NCBI GenBank assembly: GCA_009668205.1
Contig: WJYM01000003.1
Span: 496,001-560,000, forward strand
DNA length: 64,000 bases
DNA from: Enterobacteriaceae bacterium RIT691
GTDB lineage: Bacteria; Pseudomonadota; Gammaproteobacteria; Enterobacterales; Enterobacteriaceae
Direction: 5' to 3'
The notes under the pieces are model-generated. The model saw nothing but the letters and a program-made list of their open reading frames with translations, made no database searches and was not told where the DNA came from. Made by a program: the position numbers and the translations under genes. This document shows positions 50,598 through 59,436 of the stretch, piece after piece. Numbering within the stretch: the stretch's first letter is position 1; every line of letters starts with the position of its first letter.

Positions 50598-52001
50598 ATG
50601 ACGGTAAAAAAACACGCCCTTTCCCGACGAACCTTCCTCACAGCCAGCTCCGCGCTGGCTGCGTTTCCCCTCCTGAACAGCCCCGCCGCAAGAGCGCTAG
50701 AGCCCCCTGCGGCGGCGGATATTCGCCGCTTTAATACGCAAAATGATTGGGTTAAAGCCCTTGATGCCGCGTTTCAGGCGGCAGACGTGGTCGACATTCC
50801 GGCTGGCGTCGTCTGCGACAATATCAACAGCGGCATTATCGTCCCTCCAGGGAAAACGCTGCAGGTCAGCGGGACGTTAAAAGGCAATGGACGCGGGCGA
50901 TTTGCTCTGCAGGATGGTTGTCAAATCAAAGGTCACACCGGCAAACTGAATAATATTTGTCTGGATATTCGCGGTTCTGATTGTGTGATTGATGGCATCA
51001 CGATGAGCGGCTATGGCCCGCTGGCACAAATCTTCATTGGTGGCAAAGATAAGCGCACCTTCCGCAATTTGGTTATCAATAACGTCACCATCGCAGAGGC
51101 CAATTACGGCATTTTACGCCAGGGTTTTCACAATCAGTTTGATGGCGTGAAAATCACCAACGGTCGATTTTCTGACCTGCAAGGTGATGCGATTGAGTGG
51201 AATGTCGCGATTAATGACAAGAATATCCTCATATCCGATCACGTGATCAACAACATCAACTGCACCAACGGCAAGATCAACTGGGGGATAGGGATTGGGC
51301 TTGCCGGAAGCACTTATGACAATGGTTATCCTGAAAGCCAGGCGGTCAAAAACTTTGTTGTCGCCAATATCACGGGCAGCAACTGCCGACAGCTGGTGCA
51401 CGTCGAAAACGGCAAACACTTCATTATCCGGAATGTCAAAGCGACCAACATTACCCCGGAGTTCAGCAAGAAAGCGGGGATTGATAATGCGACGGTGGCG
51501 ATTTACGGCTGTGACAATTTCATCATCGAAAATATCGAGATGGTTAACAGCGCAGGGATGCTGATTGGCTATGGGGTTATCAAGGGTAACTATCTGTCGA
51601 TCCCGCAGAATTTTCGCCTGAACGAGGTGCATATGGACAATACTTCGCTGCCTTATAAGCTGCGGGGCATTCAGATCTCTTCCGGCAATGCCCAGTCGTT
51701 TGTCTCCATCACCAACCTGAACCTGAAGCGGGCTTCGCTGGAGTTACACAACAAGCCGCAGCACCTCTTTATCCGCAATATTCATGTGGTGCAGGACGCC
51801 GATCGTGGGCCAGCGCTGGCAATGAATTTCGATTTACGTAAGGATGTGCGCGGAAAATTCATGGCCCGCGACGATACGCTACTGTCGTTAGCCAATATCA
51901 CCGCAGTGAATGAGAAAGGGCAGCGCTCAGTGGACATTGACCGGGTAGATCAGCTGCGAGTGAACGCCAGTGGATTGAATTTTGACCTGCCGCGACGCTG
52001 A
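50598..52001 (+). CDS. wcaM: WcaM, Tat-exported beta-helix protein of the colanic acid operon
   Basis: Last gene of the colanic acid operon. The N-terminus carries a twin-arginine signal ([19 protein letters not shown]), so the protein is exported folded; E. coli WcaM is a known Tat substrate. The rest is a right-handed parallel beta-helix like polysaccharide-acting enzymes ([29 protein letters not shown]). Function not established; a colanic acid modifying or degrading role is a guess. 467 residues (464 in E. coli). Confidence 0.93.
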   Translation: MTVKKHALSRRTFLTASSALAAFPLLNSPAARALEPPAAADIRRFNTQNDWVKALDAAFQAADVVDIPAGVVCDNINSGIIVPPGKTLQVSGTLKGNGRGRFALQDGCQIKGHTGKLNNICLDIRGSDCVIDGITMSGYGPLAQIFIGGKDKRTFRNLVINNVTIAEANYGILRQGFHNQFDGVKITNGRFSDLQGDAIEWNVAINDKNILISDHVINNINCTNGKINWGIGIGLAGSTYDNGYPESQAVKNFVVANITGSNCRQLVHVENGKHFIIRNVKATNITPEFSKKAGIDNATVAIYGCDNFIIENIEMVNSAGMLIGYGVIKGNYLSIPQNFRLNEVHMDNTSLPYKLRGIQISSGNAQSFVSITNLNLKRASLELHNKPQHLFIRNIHVVQDADRGPALAMNFDLRKDVRGKFMARDDTLLSLANITAVNEKGQRSVDIDRVDQLRVNASGLNFDLPRR

Positions 52002-52111
52002 TTGCGAGGATTCCTGGACCTGGGTAATCACTCTCGGACTCTACCTGAGGTTTTCTCAACTTTAGACGGGTATCATCAACAAAACTTGCTGGATTAAACG
52101 TCCTGACTGGC

Positions 52112-52117
52112 TATAAT
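52112..52117 (+). promoter_or_regulatory. -10 element of the galF promoter
   Basis: Perfect TATAAT 30 bp before the galF ATG, with no -35 at the ideal distance (TTGCTG is 20 bp upstream). The leader is short and no JUMPstart is present before galF or gnd. Confidence 0.5.
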
Positions 52118-52146
52118 TCTTCAACCATTCATAGGTGGAAACGAAA

Positions 52147-53043
52147 ATGATCAACAATATGAAAGCAGTTATTCCGGTAGCTGGCCTTGGAATGCGCTTG
52201 CTTCCGGCCACCAAAGCTATCCCAAAAGAGATGCTGCCGATCGTTGATAAACCGATGGTTCAGTACATCGTCGACGAAATTGTTGCTGCCGGGATCAAAG
52301 AAATCATCCTGGTCACTCACGCGTCCAAGAACGCGGTTGAAAACCACTTCGACACGTCATATGAACTTGAGTCACTGCTCGAACAGCGTGTGAAGCGTCA
52401 GCTGCTGGCTGAGGTTCAGTCTATCTGCCCACCGGGCGTGACGATCATGAACGTTCGTCAGGCGCAGCCGCTGGGTTTAGGCCATTCTATTCTTTGTGCC
52501 CGACCTATTGTGGGCGATAACCCGTTTGTCGTCGTTCTGCCGGACATCATCCTTGATAATGCGACGGCCGATCCGCTGCGCTACAATCTGGCCGCGATGG
52601 TCGCGCGTTTCAATGAGACAGGCCGCAGCCAGGTGCTGGCTAAGCATATGGACGGCGATCTCAGCGAATACTCCATCATCAAAACCAAAGATGAGCTGGA
52701 ATCAGAAGGCAAAATCAGCCGTATCACCGACTTCGTTGAGAAACCTGATCAGCCACAAACGCTGGGTTCCGACCTGATGGCGGTAGGGCGCTATGTGCTT
52801 TCTGCCGATATCTGGGCCGAGCTGGAGCAAACCGTTCCAGGTGCCTGGGGCCGCGTCCAGCTGACCGACGCCATTGCCGAACTGGCGAAAAAGCAGTCTG
52901 TCGATGCGATGCTGATGACCGGCGACAGCTATGACTGCGGCAAGAAAATGGGCTATATGCAGGCGTTTGTCCAGTACGGGCTGCGTAACCTGAAAGACGG
53001 TGCTAACTTCCGGAAAAGTATTGAGAAAATCCTCGTCGGATAA
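52147..53043 (+). CDS. galF: GalF, UTP-glucose-1-phosphate uridylyltransferase-like protein
   Basis: Paralogue of GalU with weak or regulatory activity on UDP-glucose. The nucleotide-binding N-terminus is [20 protein letters not shown]; GalU has GLGTRMLP at this place, and the Met is typical of GalF. The start [10 protein letters not shown] at 52147 gives 298 residues (297 in E. coli). Normally followed by an O-antigen or capsule island, but here by gnd after 286 bp. Confidence 0.93.
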   Translation: MINNMKAVIPVAGLGMRLLPATKAIPKEMLPIVDKPMVQYIVDEIVAAGIKEIILVTHASKNAVENHFDTSYELESLLEQRVKRQLLAEVQSICPPGVTIMNVRQAQPLGLGHSILCARPIVGDNPFVVVLPDIILDNATADPLRYNLAAMVARFNETGRSQVLAKHMDGDLSEYSIIKTKDELESEGKISRITDFVEKPDQPQTLGSDLMAVGRYVLSADIWAELEQTVPGAWGRVQLTDAIAELAKKQSVDAMLMTGDSYDCGKKMGYMQAFVQYGLRNLKDGANFRKSIEKILVG

Positions 53044-53064
53044 TAAAGCATTGCTAGCCTTCAT

Positions 53065-53120
53065 AACGGCAATCATGAGTGAGGTAAGTTAATTACCTTG
53101 TCCAGGTTGCCGTTTTTTTT
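53065..53120 (+). terminator. Terminator after galF
   Basis: Outer stem AACGGCAA / TTGCCGTT (53065-53072 and 53107-53114), inner stem AGGTAA / TTACCT, and T8 at 53113-53120. It lies 22 bp after the galF stop and isolates galF from gnd. Confidence 0.85.
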
Positions 53121-53133
53121 AGAAAGCGGTGCG

Positions 53134-53220
53134 ATGAGCGTGGGTTTATCGAAATCAATGGTCGCGGTGCTTCAGTTCATAGCGCTAAGTATTGCTTCTA
53201 TAATTTTATTGTTTCGTTGA
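53134..53220 (+). CDS. Possible 28-residue membrane microprotein between galF and gnd
   Basis: ATG to TGA encodes a short polar N-terminus (MSVGLSKS) and one hydrophobic helix (VAVLQFIALSIASIILLF) ending in Arg. It starts 14 bp after the galF terminator and ends 109 bp before gnd. A weak AAAGCGG stands in ribosome-site position. I do not recognise the family; small hydrophobic frames can arise by chance, but the helix is clean and the codons look ordinary. No antisense RNA promoter is evident. Confidence 0.42.
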   Translation: MSVGLSKSMVAVLQFIALSIASIILLFR

Positions 53221-53329
53221 TTTAAAGGCATCTAAGACTACACAGTCTCGTCTAACCTGAGTTAACATCTGGCTCACATTTCAAACCACGTATACGTTGC
53301 GTGGTGAGCACACCTGACAGGAGTATGTA

Positions 53330-54736
53330 ATGTCCAAGCAACAGATCGGGGTTGTCGGTATGGCAGTGATGGGGCGCAACCTGGCGCTCAACATCGAAAG
53401 CCGCGGTTATACCGTCTCCATTTTCAACCGTTCCCGTGAAAAGACCGAAGAAGTTGTTGCCGAGAATCCAGGCAAAAAACTGGTTCCTCACTATACGGTT
53501 CAAGAGTTTGTCGAGTCGCTTGAAACCCCACGTCGTATCCTGTTAATGGTGAAAGCGGGCGCTGGTACTGATGCTGCTATCGATTCCCTGAAGCCGTACC
53601 TGGATAAAGGTGACATCATCATTGATGGTGGTAATACCTTCTTCCAGGACACCATTCGTCGTAATCGTGAACTCTCTGCTGAAGGCTTCAACTTCATTGG
53701 CACCGGTGTCTCTGGTGGTGAAGAGGGTGCCCTGAAAGGCCCATCAATCATGCCTGGCGGCCAGAAAGAAGCGTATGAGTTGGTGGCACCGATTCTGACC
53801 AAAATCGCCGCGGTGGCCGAAGATGGCGAACCATGTGTCGCCTATATCGGCGCTGATGGTGCGGGTCACTACGTGAAAATGGTTCACAACGGTATTGAAT
53901 ACGGCGACATGCAGCTCATTGCTGAAGCTTATTCTCTGCTGAAAGGCGGTTTGAACCTGTCTAACGACGAGCTGGCAAAAACCTTCACTGACTGGAACGA
54001 AGGTGAGCTGAGCAGCTATCTGATCGACATCACCAAAGATATCTTCACCAAGAAAGACGAAGATGGCAACTATCTGGTGGATGTGATTCTGGATGAAGCA
54101 GCCAACAAAGGCACCGGTAAATGGACCAGCCAGAGTTCACTGGATTTGGGTGAACCCCTGTCGCTGATCACCGAGTCTGTATTTGCACGTTACATCTCTT
54201 CTCTGAAAGAGCAGCGTGTAGCAGCATCCAAAGTGCTGTCAGGCCCGCAGGCCAAACTGGCCGGTGATAAAGCTGAGTTTATTGAGAAAGTTCGTCGCGC
54301 GCTGTATCTGGGGAAAATCGTTTCTTACGCACAGGGCTTCTCTCAGCTGCGTGCGGCCTCTGATGAGTACAACTGGGATCTGAACTACGGTGAAATCGCG
54401 AAGATTTTCCGCGCGGGCTGCATTATTCGTGCACAGTTCCTGCAGAAAATCACCGATGCTTATGCAGAAAACGCTGGCATTGCGAACCTGCTGCTGGCGC
54501 CTTATTTCAAAAACATTGCTGACGATTACCAGCAGGCGCTGCGTGATGTTGTCGCTTATGCGGTTCAGAATGGTATTCCGGTACCAACATTCTCTGCGGC
54601 AGTGGCTTACTACGATAGCTACCGTTCCGCGGTACTGCCGGCCAACCTGATTCAGGCTCAGCGTGATTACTTCGGTGCGCACACCTACAAGCGTACCGAT
54701 AAAGAAGGTATCTTCCACACCGAGTGGCTGGATTAA
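53330..54736 (+). CDS. gnd: Gnd, 6-phosphogluconate dehydrogenase
   Basis: Oxidative pentose-phosphate enzyme forming ribulose 5-phosphate, CO2 and NADPH. N-terminal NADP site [15 protein letters not shown], catalytic Lys in [20 protein letters not shown], substrate loop at the C-terminus ([14 protein letters not shown]). 468 residues, as in E. coli. Codon use is that of a highly expressed gene. An ACAGGAG site stands before the ATG. The usual marker at the right end of the O-antigen island. Confidence 0.97.
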   Translation: MSKQQIGVVGMAVMGRNLALNIESRGYTVSIFNRSREKTEEVVAENPGKKLVPHYTVQEFVESLETPRRILLMVKAGAGTDAAIDSLKPYLDKGDIIIDGGNTFFQDTIRRNRELSAEGFNFIGTGVSGGEEGALKGPSIMPGGQKEAYELVAPILTKIAAVAEDGEPCVAYIGADGAGHYVKMVHNGIEYGDMQLIAEAYSLLKGGLNLSNDELAKTFTDWNEGELSSYLIDITKDIFTKKDEDGNYLVDVILDEAANKGTGKWTSQSSLDLGEPLSLITESVFARYISSLKEQRVAASKVLSGPQAKLAGDKAEFIEKVRRALYLGKIVSYAQGFSQLRAASDEYNWDLNYGEIAKIFRAGCIIRAQFLQKITDAYAENAGIANLLLAPYFKNIADDYQQALRDVVAYAVQNGIPVPTFSAAVAYYDSYRSAVLPANLIQAQRDYFGAHTYKRTDKEGIFHTEWLD

Positions 54737-54762
54737 TCTGATTTAGGTAACGCAGAATGCAG

Positions 54763-54789
54763 GCCCGGAGCGCACCTCCGGGCTTTTTT
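54763..54789 (+). terminator. Terminator after gnd
   Basis: Stem GCCCGGAG / CTCCGGGC with a 5-nt loop, then TTTTTTA. It lies 26 bp after the gnd stop. Confidence 0.9.
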
Positions 54790-54946
54790 ATGGCCAAAAA
54801 GCAGCATTCAGTAAGCTCCTATATGCGTTACTGGCGGAAATCGCGATATACTAGGTTCACGCTTACCCGGCCTCAAGACTGGGTTCTTATATTGTGAGGG
54901 GGGCTACCCGTCCTCAAATGTTCAACCGGAAGAAGTTGCAAAGCGA

Positions 54947-56113
54947 ATGAAGATAACTATCTCAGGAACAGGTTACGTAGGTCTGTCTAACGGTATTCTG
55001 ATTGCCCAGCACCACGAAGTGGTAGCGTTGGATATTATTCAGGCTAAAGTCGATATGCTGAACCAGAAGATATCGCCGATTGCTGATAAAGAGATCGAAG
55101 AGTATCTGGCCACTAAGACGCTGAATTTCCGGGCGACGACGGATAAGCATGATGCTTACCGTGATGCTGACTATGTTATCATCGCTACGCCGACGGATTA
55201 CGATCCCAAAACGAACTACTTCAATACTTCCAGTGTAGAGTCCGTTATCCGCGATGTGATTGCAATCAACCCGAAAGCGGTAATGATTATCAAATCGACT
55301 ATTCCGGTTGGCTTTACCAACGACATAAAAGAAAAACTGGGCATCGACAACATCTTCTTCTCCCCGGAGTTTTTACGCGAAGGGCGTGCGCTGTACGATA
55401 ACCTGCATCCGTCACGCATCGTCATTGGTGAACAATCTGAGCGTGCAGAGCGTTTTGCCGCACTCCTGCAGGAAGGCGCGATCAAGAAAGATATTCCGAC
55501 CCTGTTTACGGATTCAACCGAAGCAGAGGCCATCAAGCTGTTTGCTAACACTTACCTTGCGTTGCGCGTGGCCTATTTCAATGAACTTGATAGCTATGCG
55601 GAGAGCTTAGGTTTAAATTCCCGTCAGATTATCGAAGGGGTGTGTCTGGATCCACGCATTGGCAACCACTACAACAATCCATCGTTTGGATATGGTGGTT
55701 ACTGTTTGCCGAAAGACACTAAACAGCTGCTGGCTAATTATGAATCTGTGCCGAACAACATTATTGGCGCAATTGTGGATGCGAACCGTACCCGTAAAGA
55801 TTTTATAGCTGACTCTATTCTGTCGCGTAAACCGAAAGTCGTTGGCGTGTATCGGCTGATCATGAAATCGGGTTCAGATAATTTCCGTGCCTCCTCTATT
55901 CAGGGGATCATGAAGCGTATCAAAGCGAAAGGCATTGAGGTCATCATCTACGAACCTGTAATGAAAGAAGATGAGTTCTTTAATTCGCGCGTGGTACGCG
56001 ATCTGAACAGCTTTAAACAGGAAGCCGATGTGATTATTTCCAATCGTATGGCACCTGAATTAGCGGATGTTGCTGAGAAAGTTTATACCCGCGATCTGTT
56101 TGGTAACGATTAA
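54947..56113 (+). CDS. ugd: Ugd, UDP-glucose 6-dehydrogenase
   Basis: Oxidises UDP-glucose to UDP-glucuronate, the donor for colanic acid glucuronate and, via arn genes, for aminoarabinose on lipid [17 protein letters not shown] binds NAD, and the catalytic cysteine is in [16 protein letters not shown]. 388 residues, as in E. coli. Own leader after the gnd terminator, own terminator after it. Confidence 0.96.
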   Translation: MKITISGTGYVGLSNGILIAQHHEVVALDIIQAKVDMLNQKISPIADKEIEEYLATKTLNFRATTDKHDAYRDADYVIIATPTDYDPKTNYFNTSSVESVIRDVIAINPKAVMIIKSTIPVGFTNDIKEKLGIDNIFFSPEFLREGRALYDNLHPSRIVIGEQSERAERFAALLQEGAIKKDIPTLFTDSTEAEAIKLFANTYLALRVAYFNELDSYAESLGLNSRQIIEGVCLDPRIGNHYNNPSFGYGGYCLPKDTKQLLANYESVPNNIIGAIVDANRTRKDFIADSILSRKPKVVGVYRLIMKSGSDNFRASSIQGIMKRIKAKGIEVIIYEPVMKEDEFFNSRVVRDLNSFKQEADVIISNRMAPELADVAEKVYTRDLFGND

Positions 56114-56125
56114 GCATCAGATTTT

Positions 56126-56153
56126 AAAAAGCCCTCATAAATGAGGGCTTTTT
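56126..56153. terminator. Bidirectional terminator between ugd and uge
   Basis: Stem AAAAGCCCTCA / TGAGGGCTTTT with a 4-nt loop. T-runs occur on both strands, so it can end ugd and the convergent uge (stop at 56159). Confidence 0.9.
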
Positions 56154-56158
56154 GATTG

Positions 56159-57163
56159 TTATACCTTATAGAATTCACGATACCAGTCGACGAAGTTCCT
56201 GACGCCTTCTTTCACCGAAGTCTGCGGACGGAAATCAACCAATTCATACAATGGCCCGGTTTCCGCACTGGTCTCCAGAACATCACCTGGCTGCATTGGC
56301 ATCATATTTTTGTCCGCCTGAATGCCTAATGCTTCTTCCAGCGCGGTTATGTAATCCATCAATTCAACAGGTTCGCTGTTGCCAACGTTGTATACACGGT
56401 AAGGGGCAGAGCTGTCCGCAGGGGTACCTGACTCCACTGTCCACTGCGCATCCGGTTGTGGAATGACGTCCTGCAGCCGGATAATCGCTTCGACAATATC
56501 ATCGATATAAGTAAAATCACGTTTCATTTTACCGTGATTGTAAACATCGATGCTTTTTCCTTCCAGCATGGCCTTAGTGAATTTGAATAGCGCCATGTCC
56601 GGACGACCCCAAGGACCATACACGGTAAAGAAGCGCAGACCCGTTGTCGGTAAACCATACAGATGCGAGTAGGTATGCGACATCAGCTCATTGGCTTTTT
56701 TGGTTGCCGCGTAAAGCGAGACTGGGTGATCAACAGAGTCGTCTGTAGAGAACGGCATCTTACGGTTCAGACCATATACCGAGCTGGAAGAAGCATACAC
56801 CAGATGTTGAACTTTATGATGTCGACATCCTTCGAGGATATTCAGATGCCCCATCAGGTTTGATTCGGCGTAAGCATGAGGGTTCTCAATCGAGTAACGA
56901 ACGCCGGCCTGGGCTGCCAGGTGAATCACACGATCGAATTTCTCAGTCGCAAAAAGTGATTCCATGGCCGAACGGTCAGCCAAATCGATCATGGCGAAAC
57001 GAAAAGCTACTGATTCTAGCAGGTTAAGCCGGGCCTGTTTCAGGCTAACATCGTAGTAATCATTCAGGTTATCGAGCCCAACAACCTGATGACCTGCCTC
57101 TAGCAGGCGCTTACAAACGTGAAAACCGATAAAGCCCGCGGCGCCGGTGACCAGAAATTTCAT
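56159..57163 (-). CDS. uge: Uge, UDP-glucuronate 4-epimerase
   Basis: Extended SDR epimerase making UDP-galacturonate from UDP-glucuronate; in Klebsiella, Uge supplies galacturonate for LPS core and capsule. TGAAGFIGFHVCKRLLEAGH is the Rossmann motif; SSSVYG and YAATKKANE hold the catalytic Ser, Tyr and Lys. The start MKFLVTGAAG at 57163 gives 334 residues, the Klebsiella length as I recall it; seven further codons upstream are not family-like. The gene points against ugd and away from wzm. Confidence 0.9.
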   Translation of the reverse strand: MKFLVTGAAGFIGFHVCKRLLEAGHQVVGLDNLNDYYDVSLKQARLNLLESVAFRFAMIDLADRSAMESLFATEKFDRVIHLAAQAGVRYSIENPHAYAESNLMGHLNILEGCRHHKVQHLVYASSSSVYGLNRKMPFSTDDSVDHPVSLYAATKKANELMSHTYSHLYGLPTTGLRFFTVYGPWGRPDMALFKFTKAMLEGKSIDVYNHGKMKRDFTYIDDIVEAIIRLQDVIPQPDAQWTVESGTPADSSAPYRVYNVGNSEPVELMDYITALEEALGIQADKNMMPMQPGDVLETSAETGPLYELVDFRPQTSVKEGVRNFVDWYREFYKV

Positions 57164-57562
57164 GTTAATCCTCTGAATTTGCACAATCCACTCAATAGGA
57201 ATGAATTCTACACATAGAGGCTATGCTACGCACGTTTCTGGAAGGGACAGAGCCATTTTTGCATGTGAACTATGTTCAAAATGGCATGATTGCGAGGATT
57301 CTTAGCGATCCATGCAATAGAACAGCTTATGATTCCTGTCAATTCGCTGGGTGAAAAATAGCCACAACCGAATTTTCAATGGGGAATATTACCAGGCTAA
57401 TAAATGAATCCCGAAATGATATAACGAATGGATTGGAAGAGAGATGTTACGGAAAACCAGCATCGAGGTTACGGTTGGTTGGCGGGTAAGCGAAGTCATT
57501 CACCAGTTGTATGTTTATTGCCCAAAAAAAAACGATTAGCTGGATTACGAGATGGAAAGGTC

Positions 57563-57568
57563 TATAAT
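57563..57568 (+). promoter_or_regulatory. Candidate -10 of the galactan operon promoter
   Basis: Perfect TATAAT about 240 bp before the JUMPstart and 340 bp before wzm; the best -35 (TGGATT, 16-bp spacing) is poor. A long leader before ops is usual in RfaH-dependent operons. Confidence 0.4.
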
Positions 57569-57806
57569 TGTCGGGCCGTATCGTTTGATATTTCTGCATT
57601 TTATCCATCAGAAGCCGGATGCACTGGTGAGCATCGTAATGTCTTGATATCACGCAGAAACCAGAGTTTTACCTATTATGTGTAAATGTCATTGACATGA
57701 GGGTAACTGGTTGTCACGGAGTTTCAGAATGATATGCCTATGCAGACCCGAGAGGGTCGCATAGAAGACAAAGCACGTGATGGTGTTGTGCGTGCAACGG
57801 GACTAG

Positions 57807-57850
57807 CAGTGAGGTATTTGGTTTCTCTGAGCCAAGGGCGGTAGCGTAGC
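57807..57850 (+). promoter_or_regulatory. JUMPstart with ops element before wzm
   Basis: CAGTGAGGTATTTGG, then TGAGCCAAGG, then ops GGCGGTAGCGTA at 57837-57848. It matches the JUMPstart arrangement at the wza leader, with the last ops base changed from G to A. It lies 60 bp before the wzm start and implies RfaH control of the O-antigen operon. Confidence 0.88.
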
Positions 57851-57907
57851 CTTTTTTGACTTTTTTGAATAGTTTTCATGCATTATAACTAGCATGTCAG
57901 ATGAGCA

Positions 57908-58681
57908 TTGATGATGAAGTATAATTTAGGATATCTATACGATTTACTCGTTGTTATAACGAACAAAGATTTAAAAGTTCGATATAAAAGTAGTGTGTTC
58001 GGTTACCTATGGTCAATCGCAAACCCGTTGCTATTTGCAATGATATATTACTTTATTTTTAAACTTATCATGAGAGTGCAAATACCTAACTATACGGTAT
58101 TTATTATCACAGGGTTATTCCCATGGCAGTGGTTTGCAAGTTCAGCCACGAATTCTCTCTTTTCATTCATAGCTAATGCACAAATCATAAAGAAAACAGT
58201 ATTTCCACGTTCCGTTATCCCTTTAAGTAACGTAATGATGGAAGGGTTGCATTTTTTATGCACTATTCCTGTAATCATCGTGTTCCTTTTCATTTATGGA
58301 ATGAAGCCATCCTGGGATTGGCTCTATGGAGTACCGCTGATTGCAATTGGGCAAATTATTTTTACTTTTGGTGTGGCGCTGGTTTTTTCAACCTTAAATC
58401 TGTTTTTCAGAGACTTAGAACGTTTTGTAAGCCTGGGGATTATGCTGATGTTCTACTGTACCCCAATCTTATATGCATCAGATATGATTCCAGAACGTTT
58501 TCAATGGGTTATCACATATAATCCTTTAGCATGCATGATCCTGAGTTGGCGAGAATTATTCATGGAGGGCACTGTTAACTATGAGTATATCGCAATTTTG
58601 TATGCGACAGGTGCGCTCTTGCTCGCTATTGGTTTAGTTGTTTTCAATAAATTGAAGTTCCGTTTCGCAGAGATATTATGA
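57908..58681 (+). CDS. wzm: Wzm, O-antigen ABC transporter permease
   Basis: Inner-membrane component of the exporter that carries lipid-linked galactan to the periplasm. 257 residues, about six helices; the conserved cytoplasmic start NKDLKVRYKSSVFGYLWSIA belongs to the ABC-2 export family. It agrees closely with my recollection of Klebsiella O1/O2 Wzm. ATG at 57911 and 57914 are alternative starts. First gene of the O-antigen operon; its stop overlaps wzt by 4 bp. Confidence 0.92.
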   Translation: MMMKYNLGYLYDLLVVITNKDLKVRYKSSVFGYLWSIANPLLFAMIYYFIFKLIMRVQIPNYTVFIITGLFPWQWFASSATNSLFSFIANAQIIKKTVFPRSVIPLSNVMMEGLHFLCTIPVIIVFLFIYGMKPSWDWLYGVPLIAIGQIIFTFGVALVFSTLNLFFRDLERFVSLGIMLMFYCTPILYASDMIPERFQWVITYNPLACMILSWRELFMEGTVNYEYIAILYATGALLLAIGLVVFNKLKFRFAEIL

Positions 58682-59421
58682 TGGATTCTGTTATTGTTTT
58701 TGATAATGTCACAAAAAAATATCCGCTGTACCATCATATAGGCTCAGGAATTAAAGAATTGCTATTTAACCCGAAAAGGGCTTTGAGCTTGTTCAGAGGG
58801 CGGCAGTATTTAGCGATAGAAAATATCTCCTTTACCGTTGAAAAAGGGGAGGCTGTCGCGTTGATTGGGCGTAATGGTGCAGGTAAAAGTACATCACTGG
58901 GTTTAGTTGCTGGAGTCATCAAACCGACTGCAGGGAAAGTGACTACACGTGGACGAGTAGCCTCGATGTTGGAGTTGGGGGGCGGCTTCCATCCGGAACT
59001 GACGGGAAGGGAGAATATCTATCTTAACGCAACTTTGCTCGGGTTGAGGCGAAAAGAAGTGCAGCAACGGATCGATAAAATTATTGATTTTTCAGAACTT
59101 GGTCAATTTATTGATGAGCCTATTCGTGTTTATTCGAGTGGTATGTTAGCGAAGCTTGGTTTTTCGGTGATAACTCAAGTCGATCCAGATGTTTTGATCA
59201 TTGACGAAGTGCTGGCTGTAGGTGATATCTCATTCCAGGCTAAATGTATCCAGACGATTAAAGAATTTAAAAGCCGTGGGGTCACAATATTATTTGTCAG
59301 CCATAATATGAATGATGTAGAGAAGATTTGTGACAGGGTCGTGTGGATAGAAAACCATAAGCTCAAACAAATTGGTCCTGCGAAGGATGTCGTCGAACAG
59401 TATAAAAAAGCAATGGCATAA
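58678..59421 (+). CDS. wzt: Wzt, O-antigen ABC transporter ATPase (short form)
   Basis: ATPase partner of Wzm. Walker A GRNGAGKSTSLGL, signature-like VYSSGMLAKLGFSV, Walker B DVLIIDEVLAVGD, H-loop FVSHNMND. 247 residues end just after the ATPase domain, so the C-terminal carbohydrate-binding domain of Wzt from E. coli O8/O9 is missing. In the galactan I system, export is not tied to a capped chain end, and a short Wzt is normal. ATGA overlap with wzm; the ATG at 58681 is an alternative start. Confidence 0.93.
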   Translation: MMDSVIVFDNVTKKYPLYHHIGSGIKELLFNPKRALSLFRGRQYLAIENISFTVEKGEAVALIGRNGAGKSTSLGLVAGVIKPTAGKVTTRGRVASMLELGGGFHPELTGRENIYLNATLLGLRRKEVQQRIDKIIDFSELGQFIDEPIRVYSSGMLAKLGFSVITQVDPDVLIIDEVLAVGDISFQAKCIQTIKEFKSRGVTILFVSHNMNDVEKICDRVVWIENHKLKQIGPAKDVVEQYKKAMA

Positions 59422-59436
59422 CCATTAGAGAGTTAA

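Larger units (their letters stand above)
57164..57907. other. uge-wzm intergenic region (galactan operon leader)
   Basis: About 744 AT-rich bases without a convincing gene. They contain a perfect TATAAT (57563-57568), a perfect TTGACA (57692-57697) without a good -10, and the JUMPstart/ops element (57807-57850) followed by CTTTTTT. The 85-codon frame at 57428-57685 shows no recognisable motif and I do not call it. The region separates two divergent units, so it should hold promoters for both. Confidence 0.65.

Noticed and set aside
54790-54897. 35-codon frame between the gnd terminator and ugd
   Set aside because: It starts inside the terminator's T-run, with no room for a ribosome site on any transcript starting after it; residues look random.
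54841-54946. PhoP or PmrA boxes upstream of ugd
   Set aside because: E. coli and Salmonella ugd are controlled by these regulators, but I could not find GGTTTA or CTTAAT direct repeats with the right spacing here.
57428-57685. 85-codon plus-strand frame in the uge-wzm gap
   Set aside because: No motif, no ribosome site, and it covers the best -10 element of the region; probably untranslated leader.
57692-57720. Sigma-70 promoter with a perfect TTGACA before the galactan JUMPstart
   Set aside because: No -10 resembling TATAAT stands 16-18 bp downstream (CACGGA instead), so the hexamer alone is not called as a promoter.
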